Shown in pieces: positions 20,642 through 29,294 of a DNA stretch of 29,294 nucleotides. The DNA lies in NCBI GenBank assembly GCA_002081555.1, contig MZNV01002854.1:1-29294 (forward strand). Direction: 5' to 3'. Under the pieces are notes generated by a model. That model was not told the origin of the DNA and did not search any database. It saw only the letters and a list, made by a program, of their open reading frames with translations. The position numbers were made by a program, and so were the translations under genes. Positions within the stretch are counted from its first letter, which is position 1; each line of letters starts with the position of its first letter. Origin of the DNA: Protostelium mycophagum (taxonomy: Eukaryota > Evosea > Variosea > Protosteliida > Protosteliaceae).

Positions 20642-21575
20642 TCATTGTTGAGTGGTGGTGATGGTGATGGCCAAGTTGGTTGACTTGGCATAGACTCCGC
20701 TGTTGGAGTGCTTTCCGGTGCAGTCACCCTCGCAGACCTGGAATTCGACGGGGTATACGCCAGAGTTCCACTCATCATCATCGGTGGGGGTGGTATCTAA
20801 AGTCCATTGGACTGCGTAATCACCTGGTTCCTGCAGATGTCAATCTCTTCCACAACATAACTTTAAGGGCATTTTCTTGTTCACTCATTACTTCTTTTGG
20901 AATAGTTTAACCTCACCTGAGAATCAACAAAGGTGCTGCTGGAGGTTTGTGAGAGGCCAGTTCCAACATTCAAGGTCACGAGACCTGGTCCAGTTTGGTT
21001 CAAAACACGGTACGCGAGCTGAAGAGTGAATTTGGTTCCTGCAGGTCCAGCAAGAGGAGAAGAGGTAGTGGAGAAAATCTTCACCTGATTACATGTCAAG
21101 ATCGAGTTAATGATGATGATGGATGTCATACCTGTCCACCTTCTACGACGGGACAAGCTGTTAATTCTTGGCAGATGAAAATGGGATCGGGATCAACGCT
21201 GCGTTGCCTTAAAATTCATCGTGATTATTGAAATACCTGGTAAGAATCTTGGAGAACTGAGTGACTCCTACATATTGACAAAGAAGTCCACAGGCAATCT
21301 CCTCGTACTGGTTTGGAAGTTTTGTGCAGATTTCGGTGCAAGTTCCTCCAATGCCGGCCTCTGAAAGAAGTAAATCATTGGTATAAAAGGAAGGACAACT
21401 TACGGACGATGATCTGGAGGAGATTGTCCAAAGCGGTCTCCATAAGAGAGTCACAAGTCGGGCACAAGTTGATTCCAGCAGGTGCTACTTTAGCAGAATT
21501 TAATCTGTTAATAGATACACCACTAAGAGCATGAGCAGTGGTCAGGAACAACAAAATAGCAGCCGTGATCTTCAT
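20642..21575 (-). CDS. Countin-like secreted protein with a saposin B domain, 239 aa
   Basis: Five exons (21404-21575, 21237-21360, 21132-21198, 20917-21084, 20642-20830) join exactly in phase to 239 codons; introns are 43, 38, 47 and 86 nt. The Met at 21575 starts a signal peptide (MKITAAILLFLTTAHALSG). A saposin B-type domain follows with its six Cys: CPTCDSLM, GGTCTEICTKL and ACGLLC, ending QFSKIL. Then VDPDPIFICQELTACPV matches the segment after the saposin domain in Dictyostelium countin, and a beta-type C-terminal region (AGTKFTLQLAYRVLN, GDYAVQWTLD, FQVCEGDCTG) completes it. Countin is part of a secreted counting factor that limits group size in Dictyostelium. A secreted signalling or lipid-binding role is inferred. 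The saposin domain is certain, the countin relation likely. Confidence 0.8.
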
Positions 21576-21663
21576 CTTGCTTGATTTGTGATTTCCAAAG
21601 GCCATTCAAAATTGACACGTACAATACTTACACTACAACAGACTTGATACAAAAAAGCCAATA

Positions 21664-21966
21664 TTACGATCCCCAGCCAGACCGAGACCCCCTGTCCAAG
21701 AACCGGTCTGCCTTGCTCTTTTGATTCTGGGCATATTCAGCACCATTGGAATATGGATGGAGGAAATTGTGGGGTTCTGAAGCATGAATTCGACTCTATT
21801 GATGAGAGGCTTTTCGCTGAGGCCAGGCCACAGAGGAATCGAAAGCAAAGAACCCTCTGGGAAGGCAGACGCTTGCGTCCACTCACCCGTCAGGATGGGA
21901 CAATAATGAGCAAAAGTTGCACAATTTCCAGTCGACAAACACTCGATAAAAACAGTTTCTTCTCAT
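21664..21966 (-). CDS. Possible small protein immediately downstream of PIG-A
   Basis: An ATG begins one base after the PIG-A stop codon. Its frame (MRRNCFYRVFVDWKLCNFC) runs to a GTGAGT donor, then after a short 30-nt intron (or a longer alternative) through GGFFAFDSS to a 36-nt intron ending CAATAG, and joins in phase to a final exon with EPHNFLHPYSNGAEYAQNQ and RFLDRGSRSGWGS. The last exon has convincing composition; the first parts are weaker. The shared TATATAAAATG sequence is at once the PIG-A end and a TATA-like element. It may instead be PIG-A 3' UTR. I recognise no family. Confidence 0.35.
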
Positions 21967-21967
21967 T

Positions 21968-24767
21968 TTATATACTGTCTGTTGGTTCCGTATTTGCCTG
22001 CTGCTTTTGCTGTTGCTTCATCTTTACATATCGGTCATAAGGGAAATCTGGCGCGATCTCTATGTCTTCTCTCGGCTGAAGCCACTCCAACAACCTGCAG
22101 ATCTCATCATCAAATACATCATTGTAGATGGAATATTGTGTACTTTATGATTGATTTTTCAACAAAAAAGAAGAATCTACAACGCTGTAGAACTCTACTG
22201 ACCTCCAAACGAGATAAATCATTCCTATGAACATGCAGAACAATTTTCCCGCGTAAACACCACAACCATAATAGTTTTTGAGGCGGTCGATGAGGGGCTG
22301 ATTCTTCACTTTTCGAATTCTGCCATAGACGATTTCTGTTCTACGAGCGACATCCATCCACCTGTACATGTTCTTGACCTGTGAACATTTCAAAATTTGA
22401 ATCTCGACGTTGGCGGGAAATGAGTCGGCGATGGTTTGAACGGTTGACTTTCAAAAATCGAATTCGGTGATATGGCGGGAAACATACTTCTTCATGGACT
22501 TGTATTGGGCTCATGTCTTGTGATATCGGTATCGCCTCTGTCAGTGACGCGAGAAGTCCTATTTGATTTGAATTTATGTAATGGATCAAGTTAATTTACA
22601 AGTCTTGAGATTATTTGTAAAAATAAAATTTAATATACTGAGAAAAATTTATCTTTGTACTAATTTTCGAATATTTTTCTTCAATAATTCGTCATTTTCG
22701 AAACGATTTTTCCTCATTATCAAACCTGTCAATTTTTTTGTACAAAAAATAGAAGAATTTTTCTGGAAAATTCTTACCCGCTGATGTGGGCGCACATAAC
22801 TTGATCAGGTGTGGTGGTAGAACCTCAGGAACACCGCCGACTTTTGTGCTAACTACCAACAACCCACAATTGGCGGCTTCGATGATGGCTGTGCAGAAGG
22901 CCTCTGTCAGGGAACAATTCACAAAGATGTGACCTCGTACCAAGACCTGTCATGACGTCATATGAGATATCGTGGTGATGAGTCGAGATGTCGTGAATCA
23001 AATAAAATAATTGGGATTGATATGAGATTCCTCAACAAAAATAATGCAATTATTTTTATTTTATAATTTTAGAAATAAATTCTGGAAAATGAAATTCGCA
23101 AATAAAACAATAATAAATATATTTAAAATGTATAATCAGACACACTTTTCAAATAGTTTTGAAAAGTACAGAACCCCATATCCTCTTAAAGAACAGACCG
23201 GGTCTTTACACATCTTCACAACCCAACACAAAAATAAACTCAAAGACAGTGAAAACAACTCACGTCTCGGACTTGTGAATGGTTGACCGATCCTAAGAAC
23301 TCCACTTTGTCTTGTATCTGGTGCTTTTCTCTCATTTCGTCGAGCGAGATCCTCTTTGGGCCGTCACCGCCAATCAAAAATCTGACCTTTGGGAATCTCC
23401 GGCAGATCTCCGGGATCACATCGATCAATAGATCGATTCCTGACACGGTAAGTAACGTGTAGAATCACGGTAAGTAACGTGCAGAATCACGGTAAGTGAG
23501 GTGTTGAAATCTTCTGTGACTCTTTGCTTGGTTTTCCCGCCATTTTTGCGGAATTTCGGATATCTACAACGAGACATTTTCATTCTGATGAAACCCACCC
23601 TTTCTGTACACTAATCTGCACAGGACTATTATGGTTATATATTTGTCGTCTCTTGCGGTAGGGTCGGGTGTAAAATGGCTGCTGTCCACTGCATTCGGAA
23701 TGACAGACACGATACGTGGGTCCAAACCGGCACGAAGAACAGTGTTCTCTTTACTATAAATAGATCAAGACGAGCTCACGGTAAGTCACGGCATCTCATT
23801 ATGTCTCCTTTTGTGGCTGATTTACGCTGAAATAAAGACGAACTTAACAATTAAAAATCCGAAAAAACCTGAAAACAATTCTCGTGTACATAAAAAATTT
23901 TTTAGATTGAAAAAGATTTAAAAAGATGCATCTTTCTGGTTTTTTGTGTTTTGGTACCAAAATGGATTTTTTGTTTGCCAAAATCACCATAAAAAAAATT
24001 AAAAAAAATTGTATTCTGAAAAGACACAGATGCCAATATTGACAGACAATTCATCGATTTTAATATTGTGCCTAATTGAATATTTTCATAAATGATGATG
24101 TCATACCTCGTATTTGACACGCAGATCACGTGATTTATATCACATAATGTGAACTTCAAGATCTTATTCATCGTAGAACTACTTCCATCCGCGAATCCAA
24201 AGAGGGAATGATCAGTGAAGCATGTCTTATAGCCCATTATCCGTGAGTTCAGCATGCACTCGTGTGCCATCGTGGAAAATGCCTGCACCATTTTATGAGA
24301 AGAGCTGATCTTTTTTGTACATGTTGATAGACAGAATGAAAGTACGAAATACCTGATGGGCGTGGACGATGTCGATGGATTCTCGAATGAGGATGTATCT
24401 CAACAATGGAAAAAAGAATAGGAAGGTGGGAAAAGCGCTCTGGTTGTAAAAAGGAGTGATGGGAAGATAATACACCTGGTGATTCAGAATCGATAATCAA
24501 CAGGGTATGAGTGTTCTCACCTTTAAACCTCCATCTAAATAGCGAATACCTTTTCTGTTCCCGTAATGATGCGTGATTATGATCACCTAAGGATCAGAAG
24601 AATCAAGAGTGAATAGGTACCTTGTTACCACGCTTGATCAGACATTGAGCTAGTTGATATAGATGAAGTTCCACACCACCCATATTGGGATAAAAGAAGT
24701 CGGACACCATAGCGATCCTGAATCTCTTGTTGTCTGGATCATCGTCTTTACTGAGGCGGACATCCAT
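21968..24767 (-). CDS. PIGA: PIG-A/GPI3, catalytic subunit of GPI GlcNAc transferase
   Basis: This multi-exon gene has first exons 24621-24767, 24521-24586, 24353-24475, 24107-24282 and 23599-23753, with the next starting at 23439, all in phase. The start [18 protein letters not shown] leads into [20 protein letters not shown], the hallmark of PIG-A. Then come [21 protein letters not shown], the next exon's [96 protein letters not shown] (the GT4 catalytic EX7E-type motif) and [12 protein letters not shown]. The C-terminus contains [15 protein letters not shown] and [19 protein letters not shown]. It transfers GlcNAc from UDP-GlcNAc to phosphatidylinositol on the cytosolic ER face, the first step of GPI-anchor synthesis. 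A Cys replaces the usual Ser in [10 protein letters not shown]. Two introns are long and AT-rich (23754-24106 and the one before VLVRGHIF). Confidence 0.93.
23444..23509. repeat. Three-copy 22-bp minisatellite in a PIG-A intron
   Basis: Three head-to-tail units start CACGGTAAGT at 23444, 23466 and 23488. Units 1 and 2 differ at one base; unit 3 is more diverged. A related CACGGTAAGT lies at 23777 in another intron of the same gene, and its complement CTTACCGTG near 842. The array falls within the 159-nt intron 23440-23598. Confidence 0.85.
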
Positions 24768-24975
24768 TGTTCCCAATTTCTTTTGATCGGAAGACGGAGG
24801 GAATCAGATGTATCCAAATAAAGATCAAGGATGTAATTCTGTAATTTGGTGGTGTTACTCGAGTTGGATATGGGATAATGAGATGAGAAATCTTCCAGCC
24901 TCGCTTCTCCCGGAATCACCGGAGAATTTGTTCGGGTCATTTTCACACAAGACAAAGCCATCAACACGGTGCACG
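24768..24975. promoter_or_regulatory. Divergent promoter between PIG-A and the SLC26 gene
   Basis: About 208 bp separate the two start codons. The rightward frame of the SLC26 gene is open back to an ATG at 24808, but residues encoded there (PNKDQGCNSVIWW) do not look like a transporter N-terminus, so I treat it as leader. A tract rich in GGA/TCC lies near 24785-24800. No clear TATA box is visible. Confidence 0.35.
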
Positions 24976-27900
24976 ATGTCCTCTCCTGCCACAATGGACA
25001 GAAGATCTGCGGTCAATTCTTTAAATACAGACGATGACGTGATGCAAATCGAAGTCTCGAACAAAGATGGGACTCTCGAAATGAGGAGTGGCTCGTACAG
25101 ACATTTGGAGGATAGAACATGGGGAGAGACATCTTTCGAAACCGTGCTAAGGCATAGAAAAAGAGAGACACCCACCATCTTATCAAGAGTGAAGAAACAA
25201 ATTGTGAATGCAACTCCCACTTGGATCATCAAGTAAGTCGATGAGATCAACTGCAACCATCGTGTCTGTCGTCTTCTGATCTTTCCAGTTACAATCTGAA
25301 AGAATGGCTATTGGGTGACATCATCGCCGGTGTCACCGTCGGAGTGATGGCGGTGCCTCAAGGCTTAGCTTACTCCGTCATCAGTGGACTTCCACCTATA
25401 CATGGTCTTTATTCTTCGTTGATCCCTCTGTTGGTGTTCTCTCTTATTGGAACATCGAAAGAGACAGCCGTGGGGCCTTTCGGTCAGTGCTTCTATGATT
25501 ACATTGCACCTTTTATTTATATTTTCATGCATTTTTTTATTAAAATCTAAAAATAATTTTCCCAAATGATTTTTATTATTTTATGTGGAGATTGTCGACG
25601 CGTTAATGAACGTCACCAACACGCTAGGATACCGCCAAAAAAATCCAGAGAACCCAAATTCGAGTTTCATCCTGATGAAACCCAGCCCTCACCTCCATCT
25701 TGACAGCTGAAGCCGTTTCCAAAGTGGCTGTCATCGGGACACCAGCGTATATGAGCTACACTTACCTCTTAACCTTCATGACTGGACTCATCCTCATTCT
25801 GATGGGAATTCTGAGGCTCGGTTTTCTCGTGAATTTCATGTCAAACCCCGTACTCGAAGGTGACTGAAATCTGCGAAATCGCACTCGCAGGATTGAGATA
25901 TCGCAGCGTTTCAGTTCGCATCTGCGATCATCATCGGGTCGAGCCAGCTTAAATATCTGTTTGGAAACAGTCCGAAGTCCTCCGACACATTATACGGAAC
26001 ACTATGGAATTTTGCAGCAAAATTGGGGCACACGCATCTTTTGACTTTGGGCATGGGTGTTGGCGCCATTATATTTCTGTTAATTATAAAAGTAAGTGAA
26101 TTTATCTTCATTTTTTATTTGACAAGTCTTTTCTCTGTCAAAATAGAATTCACCAGATTTTCCCGCCAAATCCCAAGATTCAAAATTCAAATATTTTGGA
26201 AGAAATCTCACAGAAATTTCAGCAAGTGAACCAGAAATTGTCAAAGAAAAAAATATTTATTCCGGCACCTTTATTGCTAATGCTCATTGGAATACCCCTC
26301 GGCTGGGGTTTTGATTTGGAGTCTCGTGGTGTCCAGATCATAAAGTATATTCCACAAGGTCAGATTTTCCGGAAATTTCGCAGAAATTTCTTCGAATGAT
26401 CTCGAGATTTCTGATCAAAGCTTAGGACTTCCACCAATATCCAATCCGATAGAGGCGGTATTGCACATCGATGATGACACATTAGAAGATGTGAAAGAGT
26501 TAGCTTATCAATCTGCAATCCTATCCCTTGTCTCTTTCATGGTCACGATAAGGTGAAAGTTCTCAGAATATTCCAAAGATCTGTACCCGCGAAATTTCGT
26601 AGAAATTTCGGAATCTGATCTTGCGCAGCGTCGCAAAGAAATATGCCGAGCAGAGGAAATACGAGTTACGCTCTAATCAAGAGTTAGTAGCCTTGGGTTC
26701 TTCGAATCTTCTCGGAAGTTTCTTCAGCTGTTTCCCCATCGCCGGCTCGTTAAGCCGCACGGCAGTTAACGTGAACAGCGGCGGTAGGACACAGTTGGCA
26801 GGGATGATTAGTGCGGTCATCGTTTTGCTGTCTTTGATGTTGCTCACAAAGGTGATTTGTTTTATGTACATACGTCCTTCACTCATTTTTTTTGGGCTCT
26901 TTGGGCCTGCTTATCACTTTCCTCACCCGCAGATATAAACAACAATATATTTATGGATGTAAATAACAACTTGTTATGTATTCACTGTTGGTTTTACTCT
27001 GCTTCATCCTGACATATAGGAATAAAAGTATCTAAAATCCGAAGAATTCGAATCACGTAATTGGTTTGATGAGTGTTGTAGATCATCAGTTTTCTCCCCA
27101 TGTGCTTTCTGGCAGCTATCGTTATTGTGGCTGTCATGGGTCTCGCTGACACGTCAGCTGTCATTCAAATCTACAAGACCAGGTGAATCTATTTTTAGAA
27201 ATTTCTGTTGTAAATTATGTGGAAAAAACACTGAAAAATCAGGTACTCTGATCTGCTCTTGTGGATTATTTCATTCTTGTCCACCCTCGTACTCGGTGTC
27301 GCGAATGGAATCATATTGTCTATATTTGCATCAATTGTCCTCGTTATATATCAGAATTCTCGGCCTCACATAGGTATTTTCATCGAATTTTCACACAAAT
27401 ATTCAGTATTCTTCAAGTTTGATTTTCCCGCCAAAAATCTCGGTTCAAAATTTAAATTCTGATAGTGTTGCTGGGAAGACTTCCGAGCTCGACAACATAC
27501 CGGTCCGTCTGGCGTTTCCCACAGGTCTGTATCAATTTCAATTTCTTTTAGAAAGTTTCAAAAAAATTTCAAAACAATATTTAATCACATTTTTTTGTGG
27601 ATTTTCTGCAAGAAAATTTTTCTGACATTTTCTATGACATTTTGGGATGACAGCTTTATTCAAGAACGACTTTGGCAATTTGAATGTTGGCTCTGCCATA
27701 ATGATCTGAGATTTAAATTTTCATAATCATATATATAAGAAGATATCGTAATACGATTAGGCTTTGGTGGTTCCTGGGATGCTGATCATTCGCATGGACG
27801 CCTCTTTATTCTTTGGAAATATAAATTTCTTCAAAGACAGATTACGAAAATTGAAGAAGCAATACGAAGTCAGGTGTATCGGTGAGTTTTCTCAGAAATT

Positions 27901-28639
27901 TCTCGGTTTCTCGCCGAAAATAATATGAAATTTTCGGGCAATTTCAGAATAGTTCCGGAAATTTTCCTGAAAGTTCTCTGAAAAATGCAGTGATGGACTG
28001 GAGTTCAGTGAACGATATTGACTTTACGGCTTGTAGAGTATTCAAGATGATTGTCGACGATCTACAACACTCCGATATACACCTCATCATCGCCGCAGTG
28101 AAAGGTAATTTTCTTAGAAATTTCGCAGAATGATTATTGTGTTAGTTTATAAATCTCAATCTGTTCATCACGGCTCAGCAATTCCGTACTCTCGGAACAT
28201 TTTAATACTTTGTGATTATAAAAGATTTTTGTGTGCCTTCAGTTTGTGTGGCTTTTCCGCAAATACATTATTAAACGGTAGCCTCTACCCGGCCGATCAT
28301 CGGGAAGATCGGCCCTGAGGTTGATACGTATATCTGCATCTTTTTATGAGAAGCCTTCAAGACATCCATCACCACCTTTAAAGAATCCCAGGTCCAGTGC
28401 GCGATGTCTTGGTCAAGTCCGAGCTCATCCAAAAGATCGGCGCGCACAACGTCATGTGGGAGATCCACGACGCCGTACAGAGGGGTGCCTCGCTCATCGT
28501 CGACCCCGCCCACATGAACAATGAGGCAGATAGAGATTGTACAGAAGAGGATAACCTGATGGAGGAGTCGGTCTATTCGCCTTTCGTATTTGACAACAAA
28601 GAAACGCCAAAAAATGTCAGGAAAGAGATGAAGAAGTGA
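24976..28639 (+). CDS. SLC26/SulP-family anion transporter with STAS domain
   Basis: The start at 24976 gives MSSPATMDRRSAVNS and a cytosolic N-terminus ending TPTWII. A GTAAGT intron follows, then NYNLKEWLLGDIIAGVTVG and VMAVPQGLAYSVISGLPPIHGLYSS, the family's signature first membrane segments, then LVFSLIGTSKETAVGPF. Later exons encode FMTGLILILMGILRLGFLV, IIGSSQLKYLFG, a segment beginning IFIPAPLLLMLIGIPLGW, LVALGSSNLLGSFFSCFPI followed by AGSLSRTAVNVNSGGRTQLA, and the C-terminal STAS domain: MLIIRMDASLFFGNINFFK, IVMDWSSVNDIDFTACRVF, LHLIIAAVKG, PVRDVLVKSELIQKIGA. The protein ends VRKEMKK. Members exchange sulfate or other anions across plasma or vacuolar membranes; which anion cannot be told. 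Introns often carry GAAATTTC. The penultimate intron (28105-28391, 287 nt) is exceptionally long. Confidence 0.9.
28291..28314. repeat. GC-rich hairpin inside the long SLC26 intron
   Basis: GGCCGATC (28291-28298) and GATCGGCC (28307-28314) form a perfect 8-bp inverted repeat around an 8-nt loop. It stands out against the AT-rich intron and lies about 80 bp before the acceptor. It could be a structure affecting splicing or the trace of an insertion; neither is shown. Confidence 0.6.
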
Positions 28640-28728
28640 CAGAATTTAAAATCTAGGTAATTTTTAACGTGTACATTACCGAGAACTGGGGGAATCTGAC
28701 CAAATCCTGCAATAACGTCATTGATAAC

Positions 28729-28874
28729 GTCAAATAGAAATTATCGATTCTTCTGTCATCATTACCTGATGATTGGGGTCACGACAAGATGATTACACCT
28801 ATAGGCGTTTTTTTATAGTCAAAATCAATGCCCTAAAAAATATGGGAAGACCACTGCAACTAACTGCAGCTTGG
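28729..28874. repeat. Direct repeat, copy 1
   Basis: This non-coding segment downstream of the SLC26 stop is repeated at 29120-29294 in the same orientation about 420 bp later. Shared blocks include TTACCTGATGATTGG, TCACGACAAGATGAT, CTATAGGCGTTTTT-type sequence and ATATGGGAAGACCACTGC. Copy 1 lacks about 30 bp present in copy 2. The two are clearly homologous but diverged at several positions. Confidence 0.85.
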
Positions 28875-29119
28875 GCAACAAATTTTGGGATGTCAGGATT
28901 TACTATGGAACTCGCCACAGACAAAATTCACCTTTGACATTGGTTAATTTGTTATGATCGATGTAATTCGATAAGCTGTGAGCGATATGGATTTATTCCC
29001 ATCAACCCCGGTTGTCTTCCGTCAGCCACCCGGTTTCGGACAAAGATTCGGAGATGTTCTGTGCAACAGATAGAATAGATAGAATTACAAAAGGCGCCTG
29101 TCAACCGGATAACGTTAAC
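28875..29119. other. Spacer between the two repeat copies
   Basis: No coding exon is supported here. The sequence has AT-rich and mixed stretches and a short GATAGAATAGATAGAATTA run at about 29070-29088. With the flanking repeat it makes a period of about 420 bp, so it may be part of a larger tandem unit or the inside of a small element. Confidence 0.4.
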
Positions 29120-29294
29120 GTCAAATGGAAATTATCAAAGTTTCCCGGGTTTGAGACCCGTCTTCCGATTTTTCTGTCGTCATTACCTGATGATTGGGTC
29201 ACGACAAGATGATCGCACTTATAGGCGTTTTTGTACAGTCAAAATGAACGCCCCAAAAAATATGGGAAGACCACTGCAACTAACTGCAGCTTGG
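29120..29294. repeat. Direct repeat, copy 2 (runs to the window edge)
   Basis: This is homologous to 28729-28874 and matches it up to the last base, so the repeat may continue beyond the window. It contains an extra block with the hairpin CGGGTTTGAGACCCG near 29146-29160, which resembles a tRNA T arm (box B-like GGTTTGAGACC). Confidence 0.85.

Noticed and set aside
21753-22040. Rightward frame starting MDGGNCGVLKHE
   Set aside because: It runs antisense to the PIG-A 3' end and shows no family similarity; the minus-strand reading has better exon composition.
23444-23509. CRISPR-like spaced repeat
   Set aside because: Units are directly adjacent without spacers, only three copies, and lie in a eukaryotic intron; this is a minisatellite.
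29012-29212. Short rightward frame in the repeat region
   Set aside because: It crosses the repeat boundary and has no homologue-like features.
28729-29294. Long terminal repeats of a retroelement
   Set aside because: Only about 245 bp separate the copies and no coding remnant or primer-binding site is visible, so the family cannot be named.

Overview
The window looks like a gene-dense nuclear segment of a eukaryotic microbe, most likely an amoebozoan with a compact genome. The evidence is GT-AG introns of mostly 34-50 nt in nearly every gene, very short intergenic gaps, and several broadly eukaryotic complexes (SMC5/6, Integrator, rRNA processing, GPI synthesis). A saposin-domain protein resembling Dictyostelium countin, and Grg1-like and EKPV-repeat proteins otherwise best known from fungi, add to this. 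The amoebozoan placement is inference (a protosteloid such as Planoprotostelium would fit); no rRNA or organelle marker is present. Exon chains were assembled by hand from frame continuity, splice phase and family similarity.

Left part (1-5.5 kb): a Grg1-like stress protein (-), a small membrane-anchored protein (+), the NSE1 RING subunit of SMC5/6 (-), an EKPV-repeat protein (+), an unrecognised winged-helix-like protein of about 308 aa (-), and a small charged protein (+).

Middle (5.5-12.5 kb): a many-exon Integrator subunit 7 gene (-), a possible small basic protein (-), an intronless di-iron membrane hydroxylase (+), an unknown 148-aa protein (-), a Lys/Glu-rich repeat protein with duplicated exons (+), and a 100-aa cupin (+).

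Right part (12.6-29.3 kb): a tRNA-Met(CAU) (-), a coiled-coil protein (-), a five-RRM MRD1/RBM19 pre-rRNA processing factor (+), a secreted Cys-containing protein (-), a mucin-like GPI-anchored protein (+), a countin-like saposin protein (-), a possible small protein (-), PIG-A, the catalytic subunit of GPI GlcNAc transferase (-), and an SLC26 sulfate/anion transporter with a STAS domain (+). The window ends inside a directly repeated non-coding sequence.

The most unusual structure is not a gene. Introns and intergenic DNA share a small vocabulary of repeated oligomers: TTGTAGA/TCTACAA (at least 35 copies by eye, often as inverted pairs and sometimes forming the 3' splice site), GAAATTTC, TTTCCCGCC and TGACGTCA. 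These recur across unrelated genes on both strands and are rare in exons. They could be remnants of intron-spreading or MITE-like elements, splicing signals, or transcription-factor sites.
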